From assembly GCF_041321095.1 (NCBI RefSeq), contig NZ_JBGGWE010000017.1:73302-137301 (forward strand): DNA of 64,000 nucleotides, read 5' to 3'. The notes under the pieces are model-generated. The model saw nothing but the letters and a program-made list of their open reading frames with translations. It searched no databases and had not been told where the DNA came from. This document shows, piece after piece, positions 24,463 through 32,630 of this stretch (positions are counted from its first letter, which is position 1; each line of letters starts with the position of its first letter). The position numbers and the translations under genes were made by a program. Origin of the DNA: Fibrella arboris. GTDB lineage: Bacteria > Bacteroidota > Bacteroidia > Cytophagales > Spirosomataceae.

Positions 24463-25374
24463 ATGGGTTCAGCGCAGTATTTAGGGATCGACGTGGGCGG
24501 CACGAACGTTAAAATGGGCGTAGTTGACGCTAAAACGGGTAAAATCACCAATTTCTATAGCCACGATACCGATAGCTGGCGGCAGTCGGGACACTTCATG
24601 GAACAGTTTGCCGACGCGATTGCCGTTGAACTGTATGCCAATAAGGAAGTGAAAAAGGTAGGCATCGGGTTGCCCGGTATGATTAACCGTGAGCGCACCA
24701 CGCCGCTCGAAATCACGGCGATTCCAGAGCTGAACGGCGTCCCGATGGTCGACATCCTGAACAAACGCTTTCCCGATGTAGAATTTTTCCTGGAAAATGA
24801 CGCCAATGCGGCGGCCCTCGGCGAATTTTATTTTGTGGAGGACATGAATGATGAAAATTACATCTTTATCACCCTGGGAACAGGCGTAGGCGGTGCAGCG
24901 ATCATCAACAAAAAGGTGTTTGTCGGTGGCGATGGCAACGCCATGGAGCCAGGTCATATTCCCTCGCGGAACGGCAAAGTGCTGGAGCGCAATATCGGCA
25001 AAAAAGAACTGCTCGACCTGGCCAACGAGCGCCGGTCTGCCTTCAAAGGGCAAACTACGCTACCCGATGATGGCAGTATCTCAACGACGGGTCTGGTAGC
25101 TGCCGCCGCAGAAGGCGATAAACTGGCGCTGGCCGTCTGGACAGAGGTAGGCGAAATGCTGGGCGAGGGCCTGGTATCGCTGATTCGGATTCTCGACATC
25201 AAGCAGATTCTGATTGGCGGCGGCTTATCGGCCTCGTTCGACTACATCATGCCTGCCGTTCAGAAAGAACTCGACTATTGGCTAACACCCTACTACAAAG
25301 AAGGACTGACCATTAATAAAGCCACGCTCGGCAACGACGCCGGCCTGCTCGGAGCCGCATCGCTCTGCTTTTAG
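24463..25374 (+). CDS. ROK-family sugar kinase without the zinc motif
   Basis: A 303-residue ROK (ASKHA-fold) kinase. YLGIDVGGTNVKMGVVD is the phosphate-1 loop; FLENDANAAALGEF carries the catalytic Asp; TLGTGVGGAAIINK is phosphate-2. The usual ROK zinc motif CxCGxxGCxE is replaced by NGKVLERNIGKKE, with no cysteines; EPGHI before it is kept. Probable glucokinase-like activity; polyphosphate-dependent glucokinases are a possible relative, but the substrate cannot be fixed from sequence. Its stop codon is at the edge of a 97-base hairpin. Confidence 0.85.
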   Translation: MGSAQYLGIDVGGTNVKMGVVDAKTGKITNFYSHDTDSWRQSGHFMEQFADAIAVELYANKEVKKVGIGLPGMINRERTTPLEITAIPELNGVPMVDILNKRFPDVEFFLENDANAAALGEFYFVEDMNDENYIFITLGTGVGGAAIINKKVFVGGDGNAMEPGHIPSRNGKVLERNIGKKELLDLANERRSAFKGQTTLPDDGSISTTGLVAAAAEGDKLALAVWTEVGEMLGEGLVSLIRILDIKQILIGGGLSASFDYIMPAVQKELDYWLTPYYKEGLTINKATLGNDAGLLGAASLCF

Positions 25375-25470
25375 TGAAAGAGTGAATGGCGACAGAGTAA
25401 AAGAGCGGTGCTTCTGCACCAGTTGGTACGAGGCACCGCTCTTTTACTCTGTCGCCATTCACTCTTTCAC
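25374..25470. repeat. 97-base perfect hairpin between convergent genes
   Basis: 38-base perfect arms (25374-25411 and 25433-25470). The arm starts at the last base of the ROK kinase stop codon and contains GAAAGAGTGAATGGCGACAG, a word shared with the element at 19899. It ends 8 bases before the stop of the converging alcohol dehydrogenase gene and could terminate transcription from both sides, though no long U-run is present. Confidence 0.92.
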
Positions 25471-25477
25471 CCCTCCG

Positions 25478-26557
25478 CTACTTGAGTGATTGCATATCAA
25501 TCACGTACCTGAAGCGCACTTCTTCCTTTTGCATCTTGTCGAAGGCATCATTGATGTCCTGCATCTGAATCAGCTCCACGTCGGGCATAATGTTGTGTTC
25601 GGCGCAAAAATCGAGCACTTCCTGTGTCTCTTTGATACCGCCGATCAGTGACCCGCCGATCGACCGGCGATGAGTGGCTACCTGCATGTTATTGACGGGC
25701 TCTTTGTAGGGTCCCAGCAGGCCCACGGTGACCAGGTTGCCGTCGCGTTTCAGCAGGTTAACGTATGGATTGACATCGAAAGCGTCAGGAATAGTCACCA
25801 GTATCAAGTCGAAAGAGAGTTCTGCGGCCGTCATGGCCTGGTCATCGGCAGAAACAAGTACGGCATCGGCACCGAGTGCTTCCGCATCTGCGCGTTTCTC
25901 TTCCCGGCGCGTAACGGCCGTTACGGTAGCGCCCATCGCCTTAGCCAGTTTCACCGCCATGTGCCCCAAACCCCCAATGCCTACGATCGCCACCGACTGG
26001 CCGGGTTGTACATGCCAATGGCGTAAGGGTGAATAGGTGGTGATACCCGCACATAGGATCGGAGCTACCCGTTGTATGTCCAGCGAATCGGGAATCGACA
26101 GCACGAATGCTTCTTTTACGGTAATGTAGGTCGAGTAGCCGCCGAATGTGTTGTAACCGCTGCCGTCGGGCTTCATTGGGCCGTTATAGGTAGCCGTAAA
26201 GCTGACAGGCCCTTCACAGTACTGCTCTAGTCCGTCATGGCAGGAGTTGCACTGACCGCATGAATCGATCATGCACCCTACACCAACGGTATCCCCCTCT
26301 TTGAATTTCGCGACGGCTGATCCCGCCTGCACTACCTGGCCAATTATTTCGTGGCCAGGTACACAAGGCCAGAGTGTGTTGCCCCAGTCGTTCTTGATCT
26401 GGTGCAGGTCTGAATGGCAAACGCCACAATACAGAATCTCGATGAGTACTTCGTCGGCTTTTGGTGCCTCCCGTTCGATTTCCATCACCGAGAGGGCATT
26501 CAACGAATTGATAAGGGAACGAGAGGTTCCAAACGCTTTGACTTTTGCTAAATCCAT
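25478..26557 (-). CDS. Zinc-dependent NAD(P) alcohol dehydrogenase (CAD family)
   Basis: A 359-residue medium-chain dehydrogenase. Catalytic zinc ligands are in GVCHSDLHQ and PGHEIIGQV, with the third Cys in ILCAGITTYSPL. Structural zinc cysteines lie in CGQCNSCHDGLEQYC. The NAD(P) fold is GIGGLGHMAVKLAKAMG. It resembles the YahK/CAD group of broad aldehyde reductases, which mostly use NADPH. It ends at the hairpin at 25470. The physiological substrate is unknown. Confidence 0.92.
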   Translation of the reverse strand: MDLAKVKAFGTSRSLINSLNALSVMEIEREAPKADEVLIEILYCGVCHSDLHQIKNDWGNTLWPCVPGHEIIGQVVQAGSAVAKFKEGDTVGVGCMIDSCGQCNSCHDGLEQYCEGPVSFTATYNGPMKPDGSGYNTFGGYSTYITVKEAFVLSIPDSLDIQRVAPILCAGITTYSPLRHWHVQPGQSVAIVGIGGLGHMAVKLAKAMGATVTAVTRREEKRADAEALGADAVLVSADDQAMTAAELSFDLILVTIPDAFDVNPYVNLLKRDGNLVTVGLLGPYKEPVNNMQVATHRRSIGGSLIGGIKETQEVLDFCAEHNIMPDVELIQMQDINDAFDKMQKEEVRFRYVIDMQSLK

Positions 26558-26643
26558 GTTGTTGAGCCATTACTGTTTATACGCTCACCAACCTAGTAAA
26601 TTAGTAGATTGTTTGAGGCTGTGTTGCGGCGGTGACCCGCTCA

Positions 26644-27669
26644 TTACAGCACATTTACCTCCGGGTTGATAGTAATGCCAAATTTATCGAGCACGGATGC
26701 CTGTACCTGCTGCGCCAGGGCCAGAATGTCGCTGCCCGTTGCCCGCCCGTAGTTGACCAGGACAAGTGCCTGTTTCGCATGAACGCCAGCATCACCCTGT
26801 CGGTATCCTTTCCAGCCCGCCTGCTCAATGAGCCACCCTGCTGGCACCTTCACCAGGTTGGTGCCTGTGGGATAGCCGGGGAGGGTTGGGTACGTGGCCT
26901 TTAGCTGATCAAACTGGGCCACAGGAATTTCGGGATTCTTGAAAAAACTGCCCGCATTGCCAATCTCGGCCGGATCGGGAAGTTTACTGCGCCTGATCTG
27001 AATGACCGCATCACTCACGGCCCGAATGCTCATTGTGTCATCGGTGATCCCCATGTCGGTAAGCGTCTCGCTGATGGCACCGTAGCGGGTATGAAACGTA
27101 GGTGTTTTGTCGAGTCGGAAGGTGACCAATGTAATGATGTACTGGCCTTTCAAGTCATGTTTAAAAACGCTTTCGCGGTAACCAAACCGACAATCGGCGT
27201 GATTGAACCGGCGCTTCTCACCAGTGCCCACATGAACGGCTTCCAGGTGGTCGAAGATCTGTTCGATCTCGACGCCGTAGGCACCAATATTCTGCATGGG
27301 TGCCGCCCCTACAGTGCCCGGTATCAACGACAGGTTCTCCATACCAGCATAGTTGTTGGCTACGCAGTACATAACAAGCTCGTGCCAGATTACGCCTGCT
27401 CCTGCCTGCACGTACACATGGAGATCATCTTCACGGACAACCTCGATACCACCGATCGTGAGGCGAATGACTAGACCGGCAAACTCCTGAGTGAGCAGCA
27501 GGTTACTGCCACCGCCTAAAACCAACAGGGGCAGTTCATTGAATTCGGTCAGCTGAAAGAGGGTGGTGAGGTCGGTCTCAGAGGCGATGTCAGCGAAATA
27601 ATTGGCCTGGGCCTCGATGCCGAAGGTGGTATAAGGCCGTAGCGAGACGCCACGTTGTACGGTCAGCAT
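26644..27669 (-). CDS. murB: UDP-N-acetylenolpyruvoylglucosamine reductase
   Basis: A 341-residue FAD enzyme that reduces enolpyruvyl-UDP-GlcNAc to UDP-MurNAc in peptidoglycan synthesis. LVLGGGSNLL binds FAD; NLSLIPGTVGAAPMQNIGAYG and RFGYRESVFK are typical of type I MurB; the catalytic Ser is in NAGSFFKNP and the Glu near the end in TINPEVNVL. ATG at 27669 (MLTVQRGVSLRPYTTFG) is preferred over an upstream ATG at 27687. It is divergent from the SPOR lipoprotein gene at 27757. Confidence 0.95.
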   Translation of the reverse strand: MLTVQRGVSLRPYTTFGIEAQANYFADIASETDLTTLFQLTEFNELPLLVLGGGSNLLLTQEFAGLVIRLTIGGIEVVREDDLHVYVQAGAGVIWHELVMYCVANNYAGMENLSLIPGTVGAAPMQNIGAYGVEIEQIFDHLEAVHVGTGEKRRFNHADCRFGYRESVFKHDLKGQYIITLVTFRLDKTPTFHTRYGAISETLTDMGITDDTMSIRAVSDAVIQIRRSKLPDPAEIGNAGSFFKNPEIPVAQFDQLKATYPTLPGYPTGTNLVKVPAGWLIEQAGWKGYRQGDAGVHAKQALVLVNYGRATGSDILALAQQVQASVLDKFGITINPEVNVL

Positions 27670-27756
27670 AGGTAATAAAATGATCACCCCAAAAGTAGTA
27701 GTTTTGCAACCAGTAAGGTCCTTAAAGGTTGCTTAATCTCGTTTACCCCACCGCCT

Positions 27757-28344
27757 ATGATGCGTTTACTAGGAAAATGGCCCGTCTTCGGAGTCACCGC
27801 GTTGGTGGCCTGGTCTTGTGCCCGTACGCCGGTCACTACCGGGAACCGCACAACCACCGGCAGCTACAACGAGTACTCGGAAGACTTGTCGGCTACCCGC
27901 CCTGTGTTTGTTCCGCCAACGAATAAGCCTGCGTCACCTGCTCCGGCCACGTTACCGCCCGGACGGGTCGTAGACACGCCAAAGCGATCCGGCGGTCAGG
28001 TCCTGCCAGCCGAGGCGTTGCACGTGAACAAACGCCTTGATGCCATTCTGGATACCATGGCGGTACAAAACCGCCGGGTACGTTATGCCCCTGGCTATCG
28101 CGTGCAGGTTTACGTGGGCAACGAACGCGCTGCCGCCGATGCCGCCAAGCTGCAGTTATATCAATTATTTCCTGAATTGAGTGCCTACATGAGTTACCAA
28201 CAGCCAACGTATCGTCTGAAGGTTGGCGACTTTATGAAAAAGATGGACGCTGAACGATATTTCAGTAAATTGAGGGCTGTCTTCGTTTCTGCCCAGTTAC
28301 AGCCTGATAAAGTGGACGTTCGGCGGGGCCTGTTGATAAAATAA
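27757..28344 (+). CDS. SPOR-domain lipoprotein
   Basis: A 195-residue protein with a lipoprotein signal (VTALVAWSC, lipid Cys near residue 21). The middle is Pro/Thr-rich. The last 75 residues form a SPOR-like fold (GYRVQVYVGNERAAADAAKL, then YRLKVGDFMKKMDAERYFSKL), which binds denuded glycan strands of peptidoglycan at division sites. It is divergent from murB, which supports a cell-wall role. Whether it acts in division or as a general wall anchor is not known. Confidence 0.82.
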   Translation: MMRLLGKWPVFGVTALVAWSCARTPVTTGNRTTTGSYNEYSEDLSATRPVFVPPTNKPASPAPATLPPGRVVDTPKRSGGQVLPAEALHVNKRLDAILDTMAVQNRRVRYAPGYRVQVYVGNERAAADAAKLQLYQLFPELSAYMSYQQPTYRLKVGDFMKKMDAERYFSKLRAVFVSAQLQPDKVDVRRGLLIK

Positions 28345-28425
28345 ATGCAAAAAAATGGCCCTCCTATTGTAATTTTACAGGGTTATACACGAAATTTTAC
28401 AAATTCTTAGAATAATTATAATCGC

Positions 28426-29538
28426 ATGAAAAAAGCGTTGATTACCGGCATAACGGGGCAGGATGGAGCGTATTTAGCCGAATTGCTGCTCGAAAAAGGG
28501 TATGAAGTGCATGGCATCAAACGCCGGAGTTCGCTCTTCAATACGCAGCGGATCGATCACATGTATGAAGATCCACACGAAACGCATGTTCGGTTTAAAC
28601 TCCATTACGGCGATCTGTCTGACTCAACGAACATCATCCGAATCATTCAGGAAATTCAGCCCGACGAGATCTATAACCTCGGCGCTATGTCGCACGTGCG
28701 GGTGAGTTTCGACGAACCTGAATACACGGCTCAGGTAGACGGTATCGGTACACTCCGCATTCTGGAAGCAGTACGCTTGCTGGGCCTGACCGAAAAAACG
28801 CGTATTTACCAGGCGTCCACGTCTGAGCTGTATGGCGGTGTCCAAGGCCACGCACAGTCTGAAACCACGCCTTTTTATCCGCGCTCACCTTATGCCGTTG
28901 CCAAACTGTACGGCTACTGGATCACGGTGAACTACCGCGAAGCCTACAACATGTATGCCTGCAACGGTATTCTGTTCAACCACGAATCGCCGCTACGGGG
29001 CGAAACCTTCGTGACGCGTAAGATCACCCGCGCTGTTGCCCGTATTGGTCTGGGTTTACAGGATAAAGTGTTCATGGGTAACATTGATTCCCTGCGCGAC
29101 TGGGGCCATGCCAAAGATTATGTCGAGGCGATGTACCTGATTCTGCAACAGGAAATGCCCGAAGATTTCGTGATCGCGACGGGCGTGACCACCACCGTAC
29201 GTGATTTCATCAAAATGGCCTTCCAGGAAATCGGCGTTGAGCTGGAATTCCGGGGCGAAGGTGTTGATGAGAAAGCCTACGTGGCCAGCGCCAGCAACCC
29301 TGATTTCCCGGTTGAGGTAGGTAAAGAAGTCATGGCGATCGATCCCCGTTATTTCCGTCCTACCGAAGTTGACCTGCTGTTGGGCGATCCAACCAAGGCG
29401 ATGACGAAACTGAACTGGACACCGAAATACGATCTGCCAGCGCTCGTAAAAGATATGATGCAGGCTGATATTTCTCTCTTCCAGCGCGATCAGTTACTCG
29501 CCAAGAGCGGTCACCAGGTGCTGAACTATTACGAATAG
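28426..29538 (+). CDS. gmd: GDP-mannose 4,6-dehydratase
   Basis: A 370-residue SDR that converts GDP-mannose to GDP-4-keto-6-deoxymannose, the precursor of GDP-fucose, GDP-rhamnose and perosamine. ALITGITGQDGAYLAELL binds NADP; STSELYGG and SPYAVAKLYGYW hold the catalytic Thr/Ser-Glu and Tyr-Lys; HESPLRGETFVTRKITRA and NIDSLRDWGHAKDYVEAM are GMD signatures. Length is typical. It is followed by a strong terminator. The shorter GMD-like enzyme at 11659 is a distinct paralogue. No GDP-fucose synthase is in the window. Confidence 0.96.
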   Translation: MKKALITGITGQDGAYLAELLLEKGYEVHGIKRRSSLFNTQRIDHMYEDPHETHVRFKLHYGDLSDSTNIIRIIQEIQPDEIYNLGAMSHVRVSFDEPEYTAQVDGIGTLRILEAVRLLGLTEKTRIYQASTSELYGGVQGHAQSETTPFYPRSPYAVAKLYGYWITVNYREAYNMYACNGILFNHESPLRGETFVTRKITRAVARIGLGLQDKVFMGNIDSLRDWGHAKDYVEAMYLILQQEMPEDFVIATGVTTTVRDFIKMAFQEIGVELEFRGEGVDEKAYVASASNPDFPVEVGKEVMAIDPRYFRPTEVDLLLGDPTKAMTKLNWTPKYDLPALVKDMMQADISLFQRDQLLAKSGHQVLNYYE

Positions 29539-29557
29539 AATTCGGAAGGATTATACC

Positions 29558-29596
29558 AAAAAGGGCTTCTCCTAAGCAGGAGGAGCCCTTTTTTAT
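29558..29596 (+). terminator. Intrinsic terminator after gmd
   Basis: AAAAAGGGCTTCTCCT pairs with AGGAGGAGCCCTTTTTT; a strong stem with a six-base T-run, 20 bases after the gmd stop. Confidence 0.92.
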
Positions 29597-29656
29597 GCCG
29601 ATGCGCCTGGGTACGTTCGCTGGCTTTTAAATCTGGTGTATTCGAGGCGGGAGGAT

Positions 29657-29696
29657 GAAAAAGGGCGCCGCCGGTTTCCCGGCGGCGCCCTTTTTA
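29657..29696 (-). terminator. Intrinsic terminator of the htrA gene (bidirectional)
   Basis: AAAAAGGGCGCCGCCGGT and its complement form a very stable stem flanked by A- and T-runs on both sides. It lies 41 bases beyond the stop of the leftward protease gene and can also stop transcription that passes the gmd terminator. Confidence 0.92.
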
Positions 29697-29736
29697 CTGT
29701 ACAACAGCGCCAACTCGTGCCTGTTGATTTTATTGC

Positions 29737-31269
29737 TTACACAGGCACCGCGTAGTAGATCATGCGTGAACTGTTAGGGTACATGCCGATGAGCAGCAGC
29801 CCTTCACCTTCTTTCACATTGCCCACAATCGTTTCCAGGTCTTTTACTGTCTTCACGTTTTTGCCATTGGCTTTTACAATGATAAAGCCTTCTTCAATTT
29901 CTGTTTCAGCCAGTTTGCCGTCCAGAATTTTGCTGACGCGAACACCACCGCTCACGCCCAGTTGCTGACGCTCTTTATCGCTCAGGTTGGTGAATTCACC
30001 ACCCAGGGCTTTCATGCCTGCCGTGGCCATTTCTTCTTTCTTGATCACGTCGCGCCCGCCATTCCGGTTGCGGAGTTCAAGTTTCACCTCGCGCTCCGTA
30101 CCACCCCGGTTGATGGTTACATTGAGCACATCACCCGGACGCCGACGACCAACGACCTCACGCATCTGCGCATCAGAATCGAGTGGCTGGCCTTCCATCT
30201 TCACGATCACGTCACCTTTCTGAATACCGGCCGCTTTGGCAGCACCATTATCGGTTACGCTTTCTACGTAGATACCACGGCCCACTTTAGCACCCACTTC
30301 CTGTGCCACTTTGCTATCCAGTTCGCGGGGCAGAATGCCTATGTATCCGCGTTGTACATTACCGAATTTAACCAGGTCGGCGGTTACTTTTTTCACCAGC
30401 GATACAGGTACCGCGAACCCATAACCACTGTAATAACCTGTTGCCGAGGCAATGGCTGAGTTGATGCCCACCAGTTCGCCGCGCAGGTTCACCAGCGCAC
30501 CACCTGAGTTACCAGGGTTGATAGCCGCGTCAGTTTGAATGAACGACTCGATCGGCGTATCGACGGGCTTGGCACCAGGCTGCTGGGGTTGCTGGTTACG
30601 GCTCAGAATACCGATACCACGGCCTTTTGCACTGACGATACCGGCCGTTACAGTCGATTCCAGGTCAAGGGGATAACCAACGGCTAACACCCATTCACCG
30701 AGTTTCAGGCCATCTGAATCACCCAAAGTGATGCTTGGCAGGTTGCTGGCGTCAATTTTAACGACGGCCAGATCAGTGAGCGGGTCGGTGCCGATCACTT
30801 TCGCTTTGAAGCTCCGTTTGTCGGTCATGATCACTTCAACCTCGTCGGCGTCCTGCACAACGTGGTTGTTGGTAACGATATACCCGTCTTTCGAGATGAT
30901 GACACCCGAACCCGACGCCTGCCCCTGCTCACGGCGTGGACGGCTACCGCCCTGCCCCTGGCCACCAAATTCGTCGCCAAAGAATTCGCGGAAGATATCA
31001 GGCATTTGTTGCTGACGAACCGTACGGGTCATCGTTGTGCGAATGTGCACGACAGTAGGTGAGGCGGCTTCGGCAGCATAGGCAAAATCGCCGGGAGCGC
31101 CGGTGGGGGCATTTCCCGTTAGTGAGGCCAGCCGGGTCAAGGGTGAGCCCGTCGACGATTCGGTAAACACGACGTCCCGCTTGTTGAACCCAAGCAGGTT
31201 GTACGCGCCCAGTGTTACGGCACTCGAGAGGAGCGCAATCAACACTAAAACTTTCCAGTTGCTTTTCAT
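29737..31269 (-). CDS. htrA: HtrA/DegP-like periplasmic serine protease
   Basis: A 510-residue Do-type protease with an N-terminal signal/anchor (VLVLIALLSSAVTLGAYNLL). Catalytic His is in VTNNHVV, Asp in DPLTDLAVVKID, Ser in NPGNSGGALV. Two PDZ domains follow (about 300-395, YIGILPRELDSK and DNGAAKAAGIQKGDVIVKM; and about 415-505). A Gly/Gln/Arg-rich loop lies near residue 100, as in other Do proteases. By family it degrades or refolds damaged envelope proteins. It stands alone between a terminator and a hairpin. Confidence 0.95.
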   Translation of the reverse strand: MKSNWKVLVLIALLSSAVTLGAYNLLGFNKRDVVFTESSTGSPLTRLASLTGNAPTGAPGDFAYAAEAASPTVVHIRTTMTRTVRQQQMPDIFREFFGDEFGGQGQGGSRPRREQGQASGSGVIISKDGYIVTNNHVVQDADEVEVIMTDKRSFKAKVIGTDPLTDLAVVKIDASNLPSITLGDSDGLKLGEWVLAVGYPLDLESTVTAGIVSAKGRGIGILSRNQQPQQPGAKPVDTPIESFIQTDAAINPGNSGGALVNLRGELVGINSAIASATGYYSGYGFAVPVSLVKKVTADLVKFGNVQRGYIGILPRELDSKVAQEVGAKVGRGIYVESVTDNGAAKAAGIQKGDVIVKMEGQPLDSDAQMREVVGRRRPGDVLNVTINRGGTEREVKLELRNRNGGRDVIKKEEMATAGMKALGGEFTNLSDKERQQLGVSGGVRVSKILDGKLAETEIEEGFIIVKANGKNVKTVKDLETIVGNVKEGEGLLLIGMYPNSSRMIYYAVPV

Positions 31270-31447
31270 GGTATTGGGGTACTGACAGTTGTTTTATGTA
31301 GGATTTATGGGCGGCTAAAAGGCTTAGGTTTGGTCGACTCAACCGATGGCCTGATCACCGCTTCTGATGGTATAACGAGGAGTGGCCCGCGAAAAATTCG
31401 ATTACCGACACCCCCTTAACGATTTTTAACAGCGGATGTTTTTTCCA

Positions 31448-31543
31448 GTCTCAGGTTCCACGTTTCAGGTTTCAAGTGCGCTGCTCAATTGGTGTCTGGT
31501 AGGTAAGCAGCGCACTTGAAACCTGAAACGTGGAACATGAGAC
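31448..31543. repeat. 96-base hairpin between leftward genes
   Basis: 38-base arms (31448-31485 and 31506-31543) with a single mismatch and a 20-base loop. The arm holds the repeated word CAGGTT and TTTCAGGTTTCAAG. It ends 13 bases before the stop of the glycosyltransferase gene, so it may terminate it. The remaining 31270-31447 has no gene. Confidence 0.9.
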
Positions 31544-31556
31544 TCATTTCCTGAAA

Positions 31557-32618
31557 CTATCCTTCCAAATATAATTTCCAATACTGTTTCGCTGTATTTT
31601 CCCAGCGGAACCGGTTCGCCTGCCACTGAAGACGCTGGCTTTTAAGCGGGTCGTCGTAATAATCGCGCATCCCGGCCCGGAGCGTCTCCACCACGGCCTC
31701 TGGATCAAACGAATCGAAATAATAGGCTTCGCGCCCGCCAATCTCAGGTAAACTGGTGAGGCGCGACAGAAAAACAGGCTTGCCAACGCTCATCGCCTCA
31801 ACTACGGGCAGGCCGAAGCCTTCGCTGAGCGAAGGAAACAGAAAGGCTTCACACTGATCATACAACCACGATTTAGCCACTTCATCAACGGGCCCGGTTT
31901 GTAGTACGTTCGTTAGTTCGAGTTCATTGACCTGACTGGCCAGGTGTTTGGCATAGGGGTGGTCATTCCGCCCTGCCAACACGAGTAAATAATCGGGAAA
32001 GGCTTGTGCCAGCGCCAGCAGCACCTGAACGTTCTTTTTGGGATGCAGCACACCCAGGTACAGGAAGAACGGCCTATCGAGGCTGGTCAGTGAAGCGGGA
32101 GACTCGCTGGGCGCAGCGGGCAGGCCAGAGACGCCAATGTAAACGGTTTGTAAGGATGTTGTCTCAGGTACGTTCAGGTACTCGCGTACGACCGTTCCGG
32201 TATAATCTGAGATTGTTGTCAGCACCTGTGCCCGATCAATACGGCGTTGAACGGCGGCGAGCTTCCGCTTCTTTTTGGCGTCTGAATAATCGGCACGTTC
32301 CAGGAAATTGAGGTCGTTGATCGTCAGGATCAGCTTGCCAGGGCGTTGAGCAGGCCAGTAGGCCCCGTCCTGATGTAGATTGTGCCACACATCGAACTGG
32401 CCGGGGCTGTAGAGTTTGTACCGCCAGCTGGCTTCCCGATACTGCAACGTACCTGATGGCACCCCAAACACACCTGTTTGGCCCGGTGGCACCAGAAAGG
32501 TCAGTGACGTACCTGCGGGCTGTTGCCGAACCAATTCCTGCCCCACATGCAGACAGGTTTGTCCCAGCCCGCTATTCAGGTCACGAATCCGTTCGGTATC
32601 GACAAAAATATGAGTCAA
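31557..32618 (-). CDS. Glycosyltransferase family 4-like (GT-B fold)
   Basis: A 353-residue GT-B enzyme. The N-terminal half has LNSGLGQTCLHVGQEL; the C-terminal half has the nucleotide-sugar region FLYLGVLHPKKNVQVLLALA and the EX7E motif in FLFPSLSEGFGLPVVEAMSVGKP (Glu residues eight apart). The start codon appears to be TTG at 32618 (TTGACTCATATT); no ATG lies at the fold start. The pattern fits retaining mannosyl/glucosyltransferases. Acceptor and donor are not known. It stands alone between a hairpin and fic and may serve surface-glycan synthesis with gmd. Confidence 0.87.
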   Translation of the reverse strand: MTHIFVDTERIRDLNSGLGQTCLHVGQELVRQQPAGTSLTFLVPPGQTGVFGVPSGTLQYREASWRYKLYSPGQFDVWHNLHQDGAYWPAQRPGKLILTINDLNFLERADYSDAKKKRKLAAVQRRIDRAQVLTTISDYTGTVVREYLNVPETTSLQTVYIGVSGLPAAPSESPASLTSLDRPFFLYLGVLHPKKNVQVLLALAQAFPDYLLVLAGRNDHPYAKHLASQVNELELTNVLQTGPVDEVAKSWLYDQCEAFLFPSLSEGFGLPVVEAMSVGKPVFLSRLTSLPEIGGREAYYFDSFDPEAVVETLRAGMRDYYDDPLKSQRLQWQANRFRWENTAKQYWKLYLEG

Positions 32619-32630
32619 GAGAAAAATGAA

